Assembly (NCBI GenBank): GCA_045534575.1
Contig: JAZSJZ010000001.1
Location: 1-64,000, forward strand
Length of the DNA stretch: 64,000 nucleotides
Origin: UBA4636 sp045534575
GTDB lineage: Bacteria; Bacillota; Clostridia; Christensenellales; Borkfalkiaceae
Direction: 5' to 3'
Shown: piece after piece, positions 24,785 to 33,559 of the stretch
How the letters are laid out: the number at the start of each line of letters is the position of its first letter
How positions within the stretch are numbered: the first letter of the stretch is position 1
Notes under the pieces: generated by a model
What the model saw: only the letters and a program-made list of their open reading frames with translations
What the model was told of the DNA's origin: nothing
Databases searched by the model: none
Made by a program: the position numbers and the translations under genes

Positions 24785-25720
24785 ATGGAAAGTAAATTTT
24801 TAAAAACTTCATATCAAGAACTTGGCTTGAAAGACCTTAACTTAGTTCTTGAAACCTCGTGCCAAGATTTTTTTGACTACGAGAGTTTTTTCGTTTTTGA
24901 AAATACGAGCCTCGTAATAATTTTTAAAGCCTATCGCCCGCTAATCGTAAACGATTTTTCCGTGGCTTCGGTTGGGAATTATTACGGCGCGCACCAAGAA
25001 CTTTACCAAAAAACAAACGAGGCTCTTGCCGAAATTAGAAAAATTTTTCCAACCGCAAAACTCTACGGCGGGTCATATAAAACCTTGCTTTTAACCTTAG
25101 GGTTTAGTAGCCAACTTAAAAACTCCCTTCTTTTCATTAAACCTTTCGGCTCGTTTTTCTGCTTTGAGGTTATTGACAAATTCGGCGATTTTTCGCTTGA
25201 TAAAAAAGCCGAGATTGTTCTTCATAAAAATTGCGAAAGTTGTAATCTTTGCCAAAACGCTTGCCCTAACAAAGCGTTAACGGGAGAAGGAATTATTCGT
25301 GAAAAGTGCCTAAGAGATTTGCAAAACAAAGTTCCTTCCGTTGGCGACGAGAAAATTATTAAACTTTTGAAAAACAAGGTTTTAGGTTGCAACTATTGCC
25401 AACTAGCATGCCCTATTAACAAACCGATTTTTCAAAAAGCGCAAATTCCAAACAACAAATATTTAGAACTTTTCTCGCTAGATAATTTTTTGCTATCTTT
25501 AGTTGACGATAATTTTAAAACTAGCGAATATGCAAAAATATTTGGCAAAAATTATCTAAAGCCTATAAAATTTTTAATTTTTACGCTTAACGCTATGCTT
25601 TACGACGACCCTAAAAAGCATTTGCCCGCCGTTAAAAAGTGCCTTGAAAAGAACAACCCCAACGCCAAACCGCACCTAAAAAAATATATCGAGATTTGCG
25701 AAAATTTAAACAAAACTTAG
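24785..25720 (+). CDS. QueG-like double [4Fe-4S] protein (epoxyqueuosine reductase family)
   Basis: 311 residues; QueG proteins are often about 350-390. A cobalamin-reductase-like N-terminal part is followed by two cluster motifs, CESCNLCQNACPNKAL (near residue 155) and GCNYCQLACP (near 207). QueG reduces epoxyqueuosine in tRNA to queuosine, but shorter relatives of unknown function exist. No que gene is nearby. An in-frame stop at 24776 forces the start at 24785, where there is no Shine-Dalgarno and a -10 box is only 8 nt away, so the mRNA may be leaderless. Confidence 0.7.
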   Translation: MESKFLKTSYQELGLKDLNLVLETSCQDFFDYESFFVFENTSLVIIFKAYRPLIVNDFSVASVGNYYGAHQELYQKTNEALAEIRKIFPTAKLYGGSYKTLLLTLGFSSQLKNSLLFIKPFGSFFCFEVIDKFGDFSLDKKAEIVLHKNCESCNLCQNACPNKALTGEGIIREKCLRDLQNKVPSVGDEKIIKLLKNKVLGCNYCQLACPINKPIFQKAQIPNNKYLELFSLDNFLLSLVDDNFKTSEYAKIFGKNYLKPIKFLIFTLNAMLYDDPKKHLPAVKKCLEKNNPNAKPHLKKYIEICENLNKT

Positions 25721-25735
25721 ACTTTTTAAAACACA

Positions 25736-25770
25736 AAAACACGCCTATAACTTCGTTATCGGCGTGTTTT
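25736..25770 (+). terminator. Terminator after the QueG-like gene, with element in the loop
   Basis: ACACGCC / GGCGTGT stem with TTTTT tail. Its loop is CTATAA-CTTCG-TTATC (copy 11 of the dispersed element, 25744-25762). Confidence 0.85.
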
Positions 25771-25800
25771 TCAATTCTTTGTTTAAGTTTCAATTGGCTC

Positions 25801-26214
25801 TTATTGTTCTTTTTTAGCCCTTTCGAGTTCTTCTTTTCTATAAACGAAAAACTTGCAGTATAAAAATTCTAAAATAAAGTTAGAAATCATTGTAACTGCT
25901 AGAACGACGTATTCGTTTCCGCCGTTTGCTTCCCATAAACTTCCCAAAATTGTTGAAACGGGCGTGAACACTATATAGAAAGCAAAAACTTTGAGCATTG
26001 CTATCGGCACGTTTGAAAAGGACTTGAAAGTGAACTTTCTATTAAAAGTGAAGTTCCATAAAACTGACGAGATTAGCGAAATTAAATACGCTGGCCAATA
26101 ATCAAGTTTTATTAGTTCGTTCAAAAGCGTGAAAACGCCAATCTCTATAATTCCCGCAGAGGCGGAAAAGAGCGTAAATTTTATAAATTGAAGCACTGAA
26201 CTTTGTTTTTTCAT
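25801..26214 (-). CDS. GtrA family membrane protein
   Basis: 137 residues with four predicted membrane helices and the pattern FIKFTLFSASAGIIEIGVFTLL, WNFTFNRKFTFK and the second FxxxKFFVYR motif near the end, all typical of GtrA proteins. These are thought to help flip or transfer lipid-linked sugars during cell-surface glycosylation. It is the last gene of a group with plsC and a lipid kinase, on the same strand with small gaps. Confidence 0.85.
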   Translation of the reverse strand: MKKQSSVLQFIKFTLFSASAGIIEIGVFTLLNELIKLDYWPAYLISLISSVLWNFTFNRKFTFKSFSNVPIAMLKVFAFYIVFTPVSTILGSLWEANGGNEYVVLAVTMISNFILEFLYCKFFVYRKEELERAKKEQ

Positions 26215-26224
26215 AAATTTTCTC

Positions 26225-27037
26225 TTAATTTTCGTTTATTTTTTGAAGAAGCGTTTTTTCAACTCTATCTCCAATATCTAAAGTGGCGTTATCGTTAAAC
26301 TCTTCAGGCTCGATAACGGTTAAAACTTCTATCTCCACGTAAGTTCTTTTAAAAGGCGCGTTCTTTACTATTTTTTCTGCGCCTAAAATCGATAAAACGG
26401 CAATAGGTTTTTTAGCCTTGGTCGCAATTTTAAAAGCGCCGTTTTTCATTGGCAAAAGCCCCTCGCCCGTTTTGTTTCTAGTGCCCTCAGGAAAAATGCC
26501 AATAGAATAACCTTCTTTTAAACGCCCAACGCTTTTGATAATAGTTTTCAGCGCCTCTCTATCGTTTTCTCTATCGATAGGCATAAACCCTAGTTTGTGC
26601 ATGCACCCGCCCACCATAAACGTTTTTAAGTTTTCGGGCTTAGAAATCATAAGCGGTCTATGTTTTTTCAAAACCTTCGCAACGACAAGCGGGTCAAAAT
26701 TAGAGCGGTGATTGAAAACGAAAAGGTAATTTTTAGAATTATCTAACTTTTCACCGCCTTTTAGTTTTACCGAAACGTTGGATACGTTCAATATAAGCCC
26801 CACGGCAGACAAATAAACGCCATAATAAAACTTGCCGGGCTTTTTAATGGGTTTTTCCTTGTTTACAAACGCAAACAAAACAAAAAGGAATAAAAAATAT
26901 AACAAAACGCACGCTAAAAACGCTAACAAAAATACGCCAACGGGAATTAGAAAACGCCCGTCGTAACTTATAGCGTTAAAACCATATAATGCAAAAGTTG
27001 CTAGGCAAGAAAACACCAAAAAAACTAACAAAATCAT
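26225..27037 (-). CDS. plsC: 1-acyl-sn-glycerol-3-phosphate acyltransferase
   Basis: 270 residues. Two N-terminal membrane segments precede the acyltransferase domain, which has the catalytic HX4D (NHRSNFD, near residue 108) and the FPEGTRN substrate motif. PlsC makes phosphatidic acid from lysophosphatidic acid at the inner membrane face. It is separated by 1 nt from the diacylglycerol-kinase-like gene upstream, which fits a shared phospholipid role. Confidence 0.9.
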   Translation of the reverse strand: MILLVFLVFSCLATFALYGFNAISYDGRFLIPVGVFLLAFLACVLLYFLFLFVLFAFVNKEKPIKKPGKFYYGVYLSAVGLILNVSNVSVKLKGGEKLDNSKNYLFVFNHRSNFDPLVVAKVLKKHRPLMISKPENLKTFMVGGCMHKLGFMPIDRENDREALKTIIKSVGRLKEGYSIGIFPEGTRNKTGEGLLPMKNGAFKIATKAKKPIAVLSILGAEKIVKNAPFKRTYVEIEVLTVIEPEEFNDNATLDIGDRVEKTLLQKINEN

Positions 27038-27038
27038 A

Positions 27039-27878
27039 CTAAATTTTTACCGAATATTTTTTAACGTTTAAATAAGTTTCGCCATCGATTTGCAAAGCGC
27101 AAGGCTTATCAAATTCCACTTCCACCTCGCTCGCCTGCATCATTTTTACGCATTTAAACTTAGTGTGCTTGCCCTTGAAAATGCTAGGAAAAGCAAACAA
27201 CAGCGTTAGCCTTGACGCTTTAGATACGCAAACAAAGGTTACCTTTTTATCTTCAAAAAACCTATCTTGAAAAGGCGCAACTTTCATACCGCCACCGAAA
27301 TATCTTCCTTTCATAGTAGGGGCAATCCACACCTTTTGGAACTTAAATTTTTCGCCGTCTAAAACAACGGTTGCATTTCTTGGCTTGAACGCGTAAAGAC
27401 AAAGTTTTAGCGCAATGAGCGTATAGTTAATAGGCTTATCGCTCTTTTTCTTCTTCTTATCGCCTAGTTCGCAAGCAACGCCGTCTAGCCCAAAGCCAAT
27501 GCCGTTTAGGAACTTAAACTCTTTGCCGTTGACGGTAACGGTTGGCAAATTTTTAATTAAATCGTTTATTCTAATTGAACCGTCATCTAGCAGTAAATTC
27601 TTGTTATCGTTTATAAAATCATTGCCCGTGCCCGCTGGGTGAAAAAAAACGTCGCAATGAAGTTCAGTTCCGTAAACGGAGTTAGCAAAAATATTCAAAG
27701 TGCCGTCGCCACCGATAAGATGAATTTCATCTTGTTCTTGGCAAGATAGCATAAATTTTTTATAGTCTATCTTGGTAACGTCGATAAGCGTTGCGCCTTG
27801 AAATTTTTTTGCAATCACTTCAGCTTTTTTCGCACCCGATTTATTATCTGCAAGCGGGTTAAACAAAACGTAAATCAT
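27039..27878 (-). CDS. Diacylglycerol/lipid kinase (DagK/YegS family)
   Basis: 279 residues. The nucleotide motif GGDGTLN starts at residue 56 and is followed by HPAGTGNDF, both signatures of the DAGK catalytic domain. The C-terminal beta-sandwich ends with QIDGE. It probably rephosphorylates diacylglycerol to phosphatidic acid. It heads the unit dagK-plsC-gtrA, with a TATAAT box at about 40 nt upstream on the minus strand. Confidence 0.85.
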   Translation of the reverse strand: MIYVLFNPLADNKSGAKKAEVIAKKFQGATLIDVTKIDYKKFMLSCQEQDEIHLIGGDGTLNIFANSVYGTELHCDVFFHPAGTGNDFINDNKNLLLDDGSIRINDLIKNLPTVTVNGKEFKFLNGIGFGLDGVACELGDKKKKKSDKPINYTLIALKLCLYAFKPRNATVVLDGEKFKFQKVWIAPTMKGRYFGGGMKVAPFQDRFFEDKKVTFVCVSKASRLTLLFAFPSIFKGKHTKFKCVKMMQASEVEVEFDKPCALQIDGETYLNVKKYSVKI

Positions 27879-27995
27879 ATAATCCTTTAAAAATAACGTA
27901 AGTTCTATATTGAAATATATTATACCATAATTTTTCTATCGTGCGTAAAGATTTGGTAAAAAAAATTCAAAAAAAAGGTAATCTTTTAGGAATTG

Positions 27996-28025
27996 TTGTT
28001 TTTTAAGTTAAAAATATGCTAAAAT
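27996..28025 (+). promoter_or_regulatory. Promoter of the two-component operon
   Basis: TTGTTT (27996-28001), 18-bp spacer, TAAAAT (28020-28025). Confidence 0.55.
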
Positions 28026-28058
28026 AAGGTTATCAATCACACGAAAAGTGAGGTTTTT

Positions 28059-28745
28059 ATGTTTAACATTTTGCTTTGCGAAGACGATATTAACATTTTA
28101 AGACTGATGAAACTTAGACTAACCAACAGCGGTTTTAACGTTTTCTGCGCAGAAGACGGCGTTAAAGGCTTAGAAGTTTTTTCAAACAACCACATTGACC
28201 TTATGATTATCGACGTTATGATGCCAAACAAAAACGGGCTTGAACTTTTGAAAGAAATCCGCGCAATAGGCAGTAACACGCCCGCTATTATGGTTACGGC
28301 TAAAGGCTCGCTAGAAGATAAAACTCAAGGCTTTTTAGTCGGCGTTGACGATTATATGGTTAAACCTATCGAATTTGAAGAACTTCTTCTTAGAATCAAC
28401 GCCCTTTTGAAGCGCGCGAAAATTGTCAACGAGAAAAAACTAACCATTGGTTCGGTTACGCTTGATTATAACACGCTAACAGTATCTTCACAAGACGGAA
28501 AACAAGTAACGCTAACGAAAAGAGAGTTTTCAATACTTTTTAAACTTTTATCTTACCCCGAAACGTCTTTCACGAAAGGTCAACTGTTCGACGAGTTTTG
28601 GGGCTACGATTCGCCTAGCGATGAAGATACGGTAAAAGTTTTCATTAACCGCATCCGCTCCAAGATAAAAGACTTTGCCGAAATTGACGTTGCGACTATT
28701 CGTGGCATCGGCTATAAAGGAGTTAGAAATGAAAAAGCGCAATAG
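28059..28745 (+). CDS. OmpR/PhoB-family response regulator
   Basis: 228 residues. The receiver domain (1-120) has the acidic pair EDD at 9-11, the phospho-acceptor Asp in IIDVMMP near residue 52, VTAKG and the conserved Lys in MVKP. The C-terminal winged helix (about 130-225) has LTKREFSILFKLL and VFINRIRSKI and ends RGIGYKGV, typical of OmpR/PhoB DNA-binding domains. It works with the kinase encoded next, whose start overlaps its end by 17 nt. The signal and target genes cannot be deduced from the sequence. Confidence 0.95.
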   Translation: MFNILLCEDDINILRLMKLRLTNSGFNVFCAEDGVKGLEVFSNNHIDLMIIDVMMPNKNGLELLKEIRAIGSNTPAIMVTAKGSLEDKTQGFLVGVDDYMVKPIEFEELLLRINALLKRAKIVNEKKLTIGSVTLDYNTLTVSSQDGKQVTLTKREFSILFKLLSYPETSFTKGQLFDEFWGYDSPSDEDTVKVFINRIRSKIKDFAEIDVATIRGIGYKGVRNEKAQ

Positions 28746-29772
28746 ACTAAAAAAATATCTCTACTCGCTAAGAGCAACGGCAATAGTTTTCTTATCGTGG
28801 ATGATAAGTTCTATTTTAGTTTTGGCGCTATCGGTTTTTCTTCACTCGGCTTGGAAGGAATTTAATAGATTTACGTTTTTTCAAGCGCAACTTTTCGTTG
28901 GAATTTTAACGATAATTTTCGGTAGCGTTTTAACTTACGTTTTCACAACGAGAGCCTCACATATGACTAAATCTTTCACTAAATGTATGAAAAAGGTTGC
29001 CGAAGGCGATTTTTCGGTGAGGATGGAAAAACTTGATAACGAATCGGAACTGGCAAGCGTTATTGATAGTTTTAATAAAATGGTTAGCGATTTAAACTCC
29101 GTTTCTATTTTGCGCCAAGACTTTACTTCAACTTTTTCGCACGAGTTCAAAACACCTATAACTTCAATTCGTGGCTATGCTGAAATTTTAGCGCAAGCCG
29201 ATAACGTTACCGCTGAGCAAAAAGAATATCTAAAGGTTATAATCGACGAGAGCAAGCACTTATCAACCCTAGCCGAAAGAACGCTACTTTTATCTAAACT
29301 CGATAGCCAAAACATTATAACCGATAAAACTTTGTTTTCGCTTAACGACCAAATTGAGCAGTGCATTTTGCTTTTCGATTCTCAAATGACGCAAAAAGCA
29401 ATCGAGTTAGACTATAACCCAACTTCCGTCAACGTGCGCGCTAACTACGACCTTTTAAAAGAGGTTTGGACCAACCTTTTATCTAACGCCGTTAAATTTT
29501 CTAATGAAAACGGCAAAATTTCAGTTAAGATTGAAAAAACGTTAGATAAAGCAATGGTTACCATAACCGATAACGGAATCGGTATGGACGAGGAAACCCT
29601 TTCAAAAGTTAAAGAAAAATTCTATCAAGGCAACACCGATAGAAAGAAAAGCGGTTTAGGCTTAGGGCTATCGATAGTAGAAAAAATTATTGAGATTTCT
29701 AACGGCACACTCGAAATTTCTTCAAAACTAAACGAAGGCACTAAAGTTTTAGTTACGCTCCCTATCGAATAA
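28729..29772 (+). CDS. Sensor histidine kinase
   Basis: 347 residues from the ATG at 28729 (AAAGGAG 6 nt upstream); longer versions would run deep into the regulator gene. Two membrane helices (about 14-38 and 46-70) flank a very short extracytoplasmic loop, so the signal is probably sensed in the membrane. A HAMP domain follows, then HisKA with the phospho-His in FSHEFKTPITS (near residue 137) and a HATPase domain with LLSNAVKFS, DNGIGM and SGLGLGLSIV. It phosphorylates the adjacent OmpR-type regulator. Confidence 0.95.
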   Translation: MKKRNRLKKYLYSLRATAIVFLSWMISSILVLALSVFLHSAWKEFNRFTFFQAQLFVGILTIIFGSVLTYVFTTRASHMTKSFTKCMKKVAEGDFSVRMEKLDNESELASVIDSFNKMVSDLNSVSILRQDFTSTFSHEFKTPITSIRGYAEILAQADNVTAEQKEYLKVIIDESKHLSTLAERTLLLSKLDSQNIITDKTLFSLNDQIEQCILLFDSQMTQKAIELDYNPTSVNVRANYDLLKEVWTNLLSNAVKFSNENGKISVKIEKTLDKAMVTITDNGIGMDEETLSKVKEKFYQGNTDRKKSGLGLGLSIVEKIIEISNGTLEISSKLNEGTKVLVTLPIE

Positions 29773-29782
29773 CTGCATAAAG

Positions 29783-29866
29783 CTTCACTGCGTAGCAACT
29801 TCACTTTTGTGCCAGCAAAAACTTCACTGCATAGCAACTTCACTTTTGCACCAGCAAAAACTTCAC
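29783..29866. repeat. Hairpin-train repeat, ACTTCAC linker
   Basis: Five copies of the linker (A)CTTCAC alternate with small palindromes: TGCGTAGCA, TTTTG-TGCCAG-CAAAA, TGCATAGCA and TTTTG-CACCAG-CAAAA. The period is 39 bp. A single related unit, GTGAAGT-TTTGCCTTCGGCAAA-GTGGAA, is at 39365-39391. On the minus strand it creates an open frame with repeated SEVFAG/KVKLL text that I regard as spurious. Confidence 0.75.
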
Positions 29867-29874
29867 TAACAAAC

Positions 29875-29920
29875 AAAGAGAGGACGTTTCGGCTACTAAC
29901 CGATTTGCCCTCTCTTTCTT
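29875..29920 (+). terminator. Terminator of the two-component operon
   Basis: AAAGAGAGG (29875-29883) pairs with CCTCTCTTT (29909-29917), with an inner TCGG/CCGA stem; T-rich tail. Confidence 0.75.
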
Positions 29921-29944
29921 GTTGTTTTTTATTGTTTTTTGTAT

Positions 29945-31288
29945 TTAGTTCACAACGTTTACCATAACTCCATAAACGTTTATAAAGCAAGAATCTTGGT
30001 TCTCTAACGAGCCAAAGTAATAAGTGCCTGGCTCAAGAGTGATAGAATAACAGTTAAGTACAGGATTTGCTTCGAAAACTTGAATAGCCGAAGAACTAGA
30101 AATATCGTTTAAACTATTAAACACGGCTAAAAACGCATTCCCCACTGATCTTGAAGACATTGCATAAACGTCAACTTGGCTCTTTTTTGTTAAAGTGATT
30201 GATAAATATCTACCATCTTCAGTCATTGCGTCATTAAATTTTAAGCGGTGGGTAAACGCCCCGCCTTCGTAAGATTTCGAGTTAGTGTCAATAATAACGC
30301 TAGTTTGCTCGCTAGCAACCACACAAACGCCTGAGAGAAATTCTTGAGATGTCGTTATTGTTTGGTTTTGCGAAAAGGCTAAAATCAAATTGCCATTGCC
30401 GTCCTCTCCACACCTATGCAAGTTTTGAGTTTTTTTGTAGTTACAACCCGAACAAGACGTTGTTAAAACACCCATATTTTTATAAGTTGGAGGCGTTGTT
30501 ATCACTCCGCCGTCTAGAGAATGCATGTCTGCATCAAAAATATCGCCACAACTTTCGCATTTATGATAATGTATATTGCTATCATAATACAATGTTTCCG
30601 AAGGAACACAAACGTGTGTTTCAAGTTTAGGAATATCTTCAAGCACTTTATAATCGCAAACAGAGCAAGTGAAAGTTCTAACGCCCTTTTCTACAAAAGT
30701 TGGCTCTTTTGTTACAACCCCTGAATCATAAGAATGATTGGCTTTTTCGGCTTGACCGCTTCCACCCTCAATAAGAAGCCAGTGATAATCGGCATTGCTT
30801 GACCATAACTGCGGTATAATAAGACTTTCTGGAGAAACGGAAAGTTTGTTTTGGTTAAAATATCCGCCACAATCTTCACAATAATAGTGCTGTTTAACAC
30901 CAATAGAGTATATTGTTGCCACTTCTTCTTCGATTAAATTCCCAAAGTTGTGCCCTTTTTTATCCGTGCTTATGGCAAAATCAATTTTTTCACCATTCAC
31001 CGTAATTGAATAATTTAACTCACCGGGCAATTCACAAGTAGCAGTATTTCGCCCAATTTCATACCCCGCATCTGTTAAGATAGGGAGAGTAACAGTTATT
31101 TCATGCCCGTCTTGACCTTCTTGGCAAGTTGAGCAAACTTTCTTAGCAAAGCCCGTTTGCGTTTGAGTTGGAGCGGTTATTTCCCAATTATAGTTATGCT
31201 CGTGAGGTTTTTCACACGCAGAAAGAGAAATCATTGCAAGTCCAAAAACCATTGCCAAAAGCAATGAAATTAAACTTTTTCTTTTCAT
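29945..31288 (-). CDS. Secreted lipoprotein with repeated Cys-pair modules
   Basis: 447 residues. A signal peptide ending LSACEK gives a lipoprotein. The middle holds several degenerate repeats of about 35-45 residues with CxxC pairs and His (VCSTCQE, YYCEDCGGYF, FTCSVCDYK, YHKCESCGD, TSCSGCNYK), joined by HxYDxGxxTxxPT linkers, as in many clostridial surface proteins. The last 130 residues (SYEGGAFTHRLKFN to TYYFGS) resemble a beta-sandwich seen attached to gut pectinases, though I infer this from pattern only. It may bind cell-surface or plant polysaccharide. GGGAGG lies 9 nt before the ATG. Confidence 0.65.
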   Translation of the reverse strand: MKRKSLISLLLAMVFGLAMISLSACEKPHEHNYNWEITAPTQTQTGFAKKVCSTCQEGQDGHEITVTLPILTDAGYEIGRNTATCELPGELNYSITVNGEKIDFAISTDKKGHNFGNLIEEEVATIYSIGVKQHYYCEDCGGYFNQNKLSVSPESLIIPQLWSSNADYHWLLIEGGSGQAEKANHSYDSGVVTKEPTFVEKGVRTFTCSVCDYKVLEDIPKLETHVCVPSETLYYDSNIHYHKCESCGDIFDADMHSLDGGVITTPPTYKNMGVLTTSCSGCNYKKTQNLHRCGEDGNGNLILAFSQNQTITTSQEFLSGVCVVASEQTSVIIDTNSKSYEGGAFTHRLKFNDAMTEDGRYLSITLTKKSQVDVYAMSSRSVGNAFLAVFNSLNDISSSSAIQVFEANPVLNCYSITLEPGTYYFGSLENQDSCFINVYGVMVNVVN

Positions 31289-31319
31289 AGTTAGTTTCCT
31301 CCCTTGATCTTCAAGATTA

Positions 31320-31922
31320 TCAATAGCCTAGGTCTTTATTGATTAAAATAATTTCAACGTCGCTATTTCTTGGCTTTTCCCAAAACACAACGAGTGCCTT
31401 GCAAATTCTATCTTTTGAAGAGCAGTTATAGCATCTATCGGCATTTTTTGCGCAAGGTGTGTTCTTCTTTAGCCTTTGCGCATTTTTTGGTGCGGCAATG
31501 TTCCTTGCCCTAAAAAGAGCCGTATCAAAGTCTTCGCAAATCTTGTTCTTGCCAATGACGAAATAAACCTTCTCGTGCCCAAAAATCGTTGAAGCAACTC
31601 TGTTACCCCTTCCGTCAATATTAACAATCGTTCCGTCAAGCGTGATTGCATTCGCTGAAGAAAAATAAACTTGGCAATTCCTTGCTTCCATTTGAAGCTC
31701 TTCTGGAGTTTTGCCTTCGGGAATTCTTGCGTGCCACAAAACTTGGTTATGCGTGATAAGTTTATCGTAAAGCCCCATCTCGGTCAAAGTAACCGAGCCA
31801 CCAAAAGCAACGGTTTTGCCGTCAACCTCTTTATCTAAATATGCATTTGCACTCTCAACATCTTCAAAAACCGAAACCTTATAGCCTTTTTCTATTAAAC
31901 TTTCTTTTAAAGCCTGCATCAT
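31320..31922 (-). CDS. LUD-domain protein (LutC/DUF162 family)
   Basis: 200 residues covering one LUD domain: GGSVTLTEMGLYDKL, DGTIVNIDGRGNRVA and VYFVIGKNKI are characteristic. Relatives LutC/YkgG take part in lactate oxidation with LutA and LutB, but stand-alone LUD proteins with a Cys cluster near the C-terminus (here CAKNADRCYNC) are common in anaerobes and have no settled role. No lutA or lutB is nearby. An AGGGGGG site precedes the ATG pair by about 9 nt. Confidence 0.8.
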   Translation of the reverse strand: MMQALKESLIEKGYKVSVFEDVESANAYLDKEVDGKTVAFGGSVTLTEMGLYDKLITHNQVLWHARIPEGKTPEELQMEARNCQVYFSSANAITLDGTIVNIDGRGNRVASTIFGHEKVYFVIGKNKICEDFDTALFRARNIAAPKNAQRLKKNTPCAKNADRCYNCSSKDRICKALVVFWEKPRNSDVEIILINKDLGY

Positions 31923-32000
31923 TTTTTGTAGCCCCCCCTAGCTTTTACAAATTTATTGTATCATTAATATATTATGCCGTCAATACGTTTAGAAAAACTC

Positions 32001-32960
32001 TTAGCCAATTTCTATTTTTACGTCTCCCGTTGTGGTTGTGATTTCGCAAACGCCACCCGATTGCGTCTCTGGAACATCAATTTTTCCCGTGCTTGTTTTT
32101 GCAATGAAAATTTTGCTAGATTTTAGCGTTCCTAAAACGTCGCCCGTATCTGTTTTAACAAAAATTTGAGAAGCGTCGCAACCGATAAACTTAACGTCGC
32201 CCGTCGTTCTCTCTATTGAAAAGCCGTCTTTTGCGATAACGCTATTTAAAGTGATATCGCCCGTGTTTCCGCTAGATACAACGCTGTTACAATTAACGCT
32301 AGATAAATTCGCTTTACCCGTTGAAACTTTTACTTTAACTTCGCCATTAACTTCAACGCTAGAAACGGTTACCTTTCCAGTTGTAACAGATAGGTCAAGC
32401 GAGAAAGCGTTTAAATTCTCGACTAAAATATCGCCCGTTGAGGTTTTAATTTTTATCGTTTCAGTAGCGGAGGAATAGCATTTAACGTCGCCCGTAGAAA
32501 CCGAAATATCAATGCTACTAAAAGAAAAATCTTTAGATATTTCAACGTCGCCCGTGCTTTGTTTTATATTAAGCGAAGAATATTGAGCCTTTGGCAAATA
32601 TACCGTTATCTTTGGGTTTTTAAAGTAAAATCCAATATGCTCATACCATTTTCTAGTATCATTTACCTTAATTTCAAGTTTATCATCAGTAACTTTTACG
32701 CTGTGGCTAAGGTTTTTCTGCTCGAAGCATTCAACTTGGCATTTTGCATTATCGGTAGCCACAAATTTAATATCGGCAACGCTAGAATCAACCAAAATTG
32801 ACGAGAAATCTTCTTCTATTTCATAATTATTTGTTTCATACTTAGTAGTTGATAGTTTTGAAAAATCCCACTTTAAAATCGTCATCATACCGCAAAAAAT
32901 AATACCCCCAATTAGTATAAGAGAAATAGCCAAAATAAGCCATTTAGTTGATTTACCCAT
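32001..32960 (-). CDS. Membrane-anchored DUF4097 beta-repeat protein
   Basis: 319 residues. One N-terminal membrane helix (about 8-30) is followed by a right-handed beta-repeat in which the phrase STGDV/TTGDV/STGKI recurs about every 20 residues, the hallmark of DUF4097 (putative adhesin) proteins. The ATG shares one base with the stop of the HAAS gene (TAATG). It belongs to the common PadR-HAAS-DUF4097 unit, thought to respond to envelope stress; its direct role is unknown. Confidence 0.85.
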   Translation of the reverse strand: MGKSTKWLILAISLILIGGIIFCGMMTILKWDFSKLSTTKYETNNYEIEEDFSSILVDSSVADIKFVATDNAKCQVECFEQKNLSHSVKVTDDKLEIKVNDTRKWYEHIGFYFKNPKITVYLPKAQYSSLNIKQSTGDVEISKDFSFSSIDISVSTGDVKCYSSATETIKIKTSTGDILVENLNAFSLDLSVTTGKVTVSSVEVNGEVKVKVSTGKANLSSVNCNSVVSSGNTGDITLNSVIAKDGFSIERTTGDVKFIGCDASQIFVKTDTGDVLGTLKSSKIFIAKTSTGKIDVPETQSGGVCEITTTTGDVKIEIG

Positions 32961-33559
32961 TACTCTTCCTCCTTTTTAGCAAAACTTTTCTTCATAGACA
33001 CAACTAATTTTTTAGTAAGAACAGCGCACCCCTTCGTTACCATTTTGCAACCAAAAAACGCAAAAACACTAAGCCCCGCTAAAACTAGCCCTGCTCCAAC
33101 TAGCGAAATTGCCGAATAAGCGTTGCCTTGCAAGAAGAAAATAACGCATGACGCTATGCTAGCAAAAGAACCAGCAACGAACGATACAAACACCTCCCAT
33201 AGCGATACGATTACAGCCCATAGCGATACGTAAAGCGAAAATATTACGGCTAAAACAGCAATTACAAGCGATAGCCAAATAGGCGAGCCAACCGCCAAAA
33301 GAACAATTTCCCAAGCCTTAAGCCTTCTTTTTGGCATAGCCTTTTGTTTTGCTATTTTCAAAAATGGAATATCGGCAATAATTTGCTCGGCAACGTCTTT
33401 TACCGAACCAATCGCCGAAACGGCTTGCTCTTCTAATAGCCCGTCTTCAATGCGGTCATCTATCATTTCGCTATAAAACTCAAGTCGCTCTTCGACCTCT
33501 TTTGTAGGAAGCCCTTTCAATTTAGCGCGCAAACTTTCAATGAACTCTTTCTTATTCAT
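32960..33559 (-). CDS. HAAS/DUF1700 domain membrane protein
   Basis: 199 residues from the ATG at 33559, with GGGGGG 8 nt upstream. The N-terminal HAAS domain (MNKKEFIESLRAKLKGLPTKEVEERLEFYSEMI... with EEQAVSAIGSV) precedes three to four hydrophobic segments (about 76-175) and a basic tail. Its start overlaps the padR stop by 8 nt. HAAS proteins usually pair with PadR regulators and probably act as membrane sensors or partners; the mechanism is unknown. Confidence 0.85.
   Translation of the reverse strand: MNKKEFIESLRAKLKGLPTKEVEERLEFYSEMIDDRIEDGLLEEQAVSAIGSVKDVAEQIIADIPFLKIAKQKAMPKRRLKAWEIVLLAVGSPIWLSLVIAVLAVIFSLYVSLWAVIVSLWEVFVSFVAGSFASIASCVIFFLQGNAYSAISLVGAGLVLAGLSVFAFFGCKMVTKGCAVLTKKLVVSMKKSFAKKEEE

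Noticed and set aside
29625..29990. Open frame on the minus strand with repeated SEVFAG/KVKLL text
   Set aside because: It arises by translating the ACTTCAC hairpin repeat and overlaps the histidine kinase gene; no start signal.
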